Below, one piece after another: positions 62,224 to 64,000 of a stretch of DNA of 64,000 nt. Origin of the DNA: Paraglaciecola sp. T6c. Its GTDB lineage: Bacteria > Pseudomonadota > Gammaproteobacteria > Enterobacterales > Alteromonadaceae. Under the pieces are notes generated by a model, which saw only the letters and a program-made list of their open reading frames with translations, searched no databases and was not told the DNA's origin. The position numbers and the translations under genes were made by a program. Each line of letters opens with the position of its first letter. The stretch's first letter is position 1. Location of the stretch: the NCBI RefSeq assembly GCF_000014225.1, contig NC_008228.1:4030001-4094000 (forward strand). The letters are read 5' to 3'.

Positions 62224-62976
62224 TCAATCTTGTGTATTTAATTGAGCCAAACGCTCAGGCGTGCCTATATCAATCCACAGGCCTTCAAATAGGGACCCAC
62301 TGACTAACTCATTGGCCATCGCATCGACCAATACCGGCGCTAACCGCAAACTCGTTGGAGTGAGGCTGTCGAACAACGCCTTGCGGTATACTCCGATACC
62401 GCTAAAAGTGTATTTACCCCACTGGCCGTCGCAGGTTGGTGTTTCATTCTGGGGGACTTGCTGTAGCACTTTGCTCACACGACCACCCCGTAGGTAAAAA
62501 TCGCCATCAGGATTGTGTGGGGGGTTTGGCACTAATATCAAGTGGGCCAAGGGGAACTCATTAGCAAGCAGAGCAGATTTTGCCGACAATTCATCAAGCA
62601 TGTTCACAAAAGAAAAGTCAGTGAAAACGTCACCATTGACCACTAAAAATGCACCTGACGGGTTATCTTGACTAAGCAGTGGCAATGCTTGCTTTATGCC
62701 ACCTGCTGTTTCAAGTGCCGTTTCTTCCTTCGAATACATTATTTCTAGATTAAAGCGCGAACCATCACCGAGCCGTTGTACTATTTTATCGCCCAACCAA
62801 GCGTGATTGATCACAACGCGCTTGATACCCGCTGTGGCTAGGTGTTCAAGGTGGTATTCAATCAAAGGCTTACCGCGCACTTCTAACAAGGGTTTTGGGA
62901 GGGTATCTGTTAATGGACGCATGCGCTCACCCCGCCCAGCCGCCAAAATCATCGCAGTATTTATTCTTTTATTCAT
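62224..62976 (-). CDS. murU: N-acetylmuramate alpha-1-phosphate uridylyltransferase
   Basis: The 250-residue nucleotidyltransferase carries MILAAGRGERMRPLTDTLPK, the sugar-nucleotide transferase signature, then RGKPLIEYHLEHLATAGI, the metal-binding NGDVFTDFSF and IDIGTPERLA near the end. With AmgK it forms the recycling route that turns MurNAc into UDP-MurNAc and bypasses de novo synthesis. It follows amgK with a 70-base gap and precedes djlA by 38 bases. Confidence 0.92.
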   Translation of the reverse strand: MNKRINTAMILAAGRGERMRPLTDTLPKPLLEVRGKPLIEYHLEHLATAGIKRVVINHAWLGDKIVQRLGDGSRFNLEIMYSKEETALETAGGIKQALPLLSQDNPSGAFLVVNGDVFTDFSFVNMLDELSAKSALLANEFPLAHLILVPNPPHNPDGDFYLRGGRVSKVLQQVPQNETPTCDGQWGKYTFSGIGVYRKALFDSLTPTSLRLAPVLVDAMANELVSGSLFEGLWIDIGTPERLAQLNTQD

Positions 62977-63046
62977 TTATTAGTGACAACCACTGTTCGT
63001 CATAACCTCGCGTTATCATATCCAAGCTTTTTAACGTTCGACTTTA

Positions 63047-64000
63047 CTAGCCTTTGCTGCGAGCGAGTGAGACCACTTTACCTTTTCCAGCATCTTCTAT
63101 TGCCAACACACTGGGTAAAACTTCATCTTCAACAAACTTAGCAAATCCATAAAGCTCAGGATAACCTTTGCCAATATCAACTAAGTAACCCAAGGTGCGG
63201 GGAATATCGCCTAAATAGTCACTTTTACCATCTCTGTGATGAAGGCGTGCGAATATGCCGCTGGCTTTCACATGTCGTTGCATACCGGTTAAATCAAACC
63301 AACGGGTAAATTTAGCAAGGGAGTATTGCGGGTAAAACTGCTGTTGAAATGCCTCTAGCCAATTGCTGACCCATTCATCCGGCCAGCGCCGATAACAGTC
63401 GCGCAATAATGACACCGCGTCATAAGTAATGGGGCCAATCACTGCATCTTGAAAATCAATCACGCCGATATCACCGCTTTCAAGCATCATCAGGTTGCGC
63501 GAATGGAAATCTCGATGTACGCCGACCTTGGGTTGCTCAAAAAAGCTATCCGCTAACACGTTGAATGTGTCGTTCAACATAGTCTGTTGCTCGGTCGTGG
63601 TTTGGTAACTCAAATGCACATCTAATAACCACTGGGTGAATATTTCAAACTCACGAGAAAAAAGTTTGTGATCATAGGCTGGCAAAGATGCTTGAGTAGT
63701 CGTTGTACATTGCTGTACCTTTGGCAGCAGCGCTAACGCCTTGGGATATAGTTGATGGCAACTTTGCTCGTTTAATTGATGCGCCAATTGCTCATCACCG
63801 AAATCATTGAGACAATAAAAACCTAAGTCATGATCAGCGGCCAATATATCGGGCACGCATAATCCGTTAGCAGCAAAGAGCTCAGCGACTAATGCAAATT
63901 TACGACTATCTTCAAATTTAGGTGGGGCATCAACAGCAATAATGCTGCGACCATCAAAGGTGAAGCGAAAGTAACGCCTAAAGCTGGCATCACCGTAAAC
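63047..64000 (-). CDS. amgK: N-acetylmuramate/N-acetylglucosamine anomeric kinase, 5' end cut off
   Basis: The frame stays open to the right edge; 317 residues are visible and about 20 are probably missing by comparison with known AmgK. The visible start contains the family motif YGDASFRRYFRF. The kinase core follows with VGVHRDFHSRNLMMLE and VIDFQDAVIGPITYD, of the aminoglycoside-phosphotransferase fold, and the C-terminus contains GIFARLHHRDGKSDYL. It phosphorylates the anomeric carbon of MurNAc and GlcNAc. It precedes murU and djlA on the same strand. Confidence 0.93.
   Translation of the reverse strand, partial: VYGDASFRRYFRFTFDGRSIIAVDAPPKFEDSRKFALVAELFAANGLCVPDILAADHDLGFYCLNDFGDEQLAHQLNEQSCHQLYPKALALLPKVQQCTTTTQASLPAYDHKLFSREFEIFTQWLLDVHLSYQTTTEQQTMLNDTFNVLADSFFEQPKVGVHRDFHSRNLMMLESGDIGVIDFQDAVIGPITYDAVSLLRDCYRRWPDEWVSNWLEAFQQQFYPQYSLAKFTRWFDLTGMQRHVKASGIFARLHHRDGKSDYLGDIPRTLGYLVDIGKGYPELYGFAKFVEDEVLPSVLAIEDAGKGKVVSLARSKG

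Overview
The window looks like a chromosomal stretch of a marine gammaproteobacterium of the Alteromonadales, most like Paraglaciecola/Glaciecola. This is inferred from gene content and order: pdxB-asd(usg)-fimV, yejK/yejL-yejM, fabB/mnmC with yfcL and epmC, and amgK-murU-djlA, together with several TonB-dependent receptors and c-di-GMP proteins. I see no tRNA, rRNA, insertion sequence, prophage or CRISPR array. Most of the window is densely packed housekeeping or conserved-hypothetical DNA, interrupted by a few accessory sensory or uptake modules.

Layout. 1-1.2 kb: a cupredoxin gene overlapping a membrane sensor cut by the window edge. 1.3-7.6 kb: pdxB, asd and a very long fimV (polar hub). 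7.9-9.5 kb: alpha/beta hydrolase plus class II aldolase, divergent from a Crp/Fnr regulator. 9.6-14.2 kb: Crp/Fnr regulator, an OprC/NosA-like copper TonB receptor, and a RegB/RegA-like two-component pair. 14.6-18.2 kb: outer-membrane barrel, periplasmic protein and GGDEF-EAL protein in one tight operon. 18.6-27.3 kb: DHH phosphoesterase, M23 peptidase, QueD-like protein, yejKLM, rlmA and an MFS transporter. 27.7-33.4 kb: fabB, mnmC, yfcL, an ATP-NAD kinase-like gene and epmC. 33.5-40.2 kb: CBM9-like protein, FFLEELY-motif protein, thioesterase, retropepsin-like protein, RIO kinase, an unknown exported protein and dapD. 40.4-43.1 kb: arsR-arsC-arsH-acr3. 43.4-48.5 kb: MscS channel, RNase H-like protein, small membrane proteins and lipoprotein, MipA/OmpV and a DUF1439 protein. 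48.7-50.5 kb: metY and a DUF2306 protein. 50.6-55.5 kb: TonB receptor, alkaline-phosphatase superfamily protein and PhoD. 55.7-61.1 kb: an OmpR-type two-component system facing a PepSY protein and a TonB receptor, with Fur-like boxes on both flanks. 61.3-64 kb: djlA, murU and amgK (cell-wall recycling).

The most interesting candidate system is at 9.5-14.2 kb. The TonB receptor carries the CxxxM and HxM residues described for the copper receptor OprC. The histidine kinase next to it has a RegB-like quinone motif (GAASNPF) and a His/Met-rich loop that should face the periplasm. A 15-bp palindrome (GCGAC-N5-GTCGC), matching the reported RegA/PrrA/RegR box form, sits just upstream of the receptor promoter. 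Together these suggest a self-contained copper- and redox-responsive uptake circuit. Secondary candidates are the barrel/periplasmic/c-di-GMP operon, a phosphate-scavenging locus with a Pho-box-like repeat, and an iron-regulated receptor/PepSY/two-component locus.

All functional calls rest on reading motifs and gene order by eye; no database search was run.
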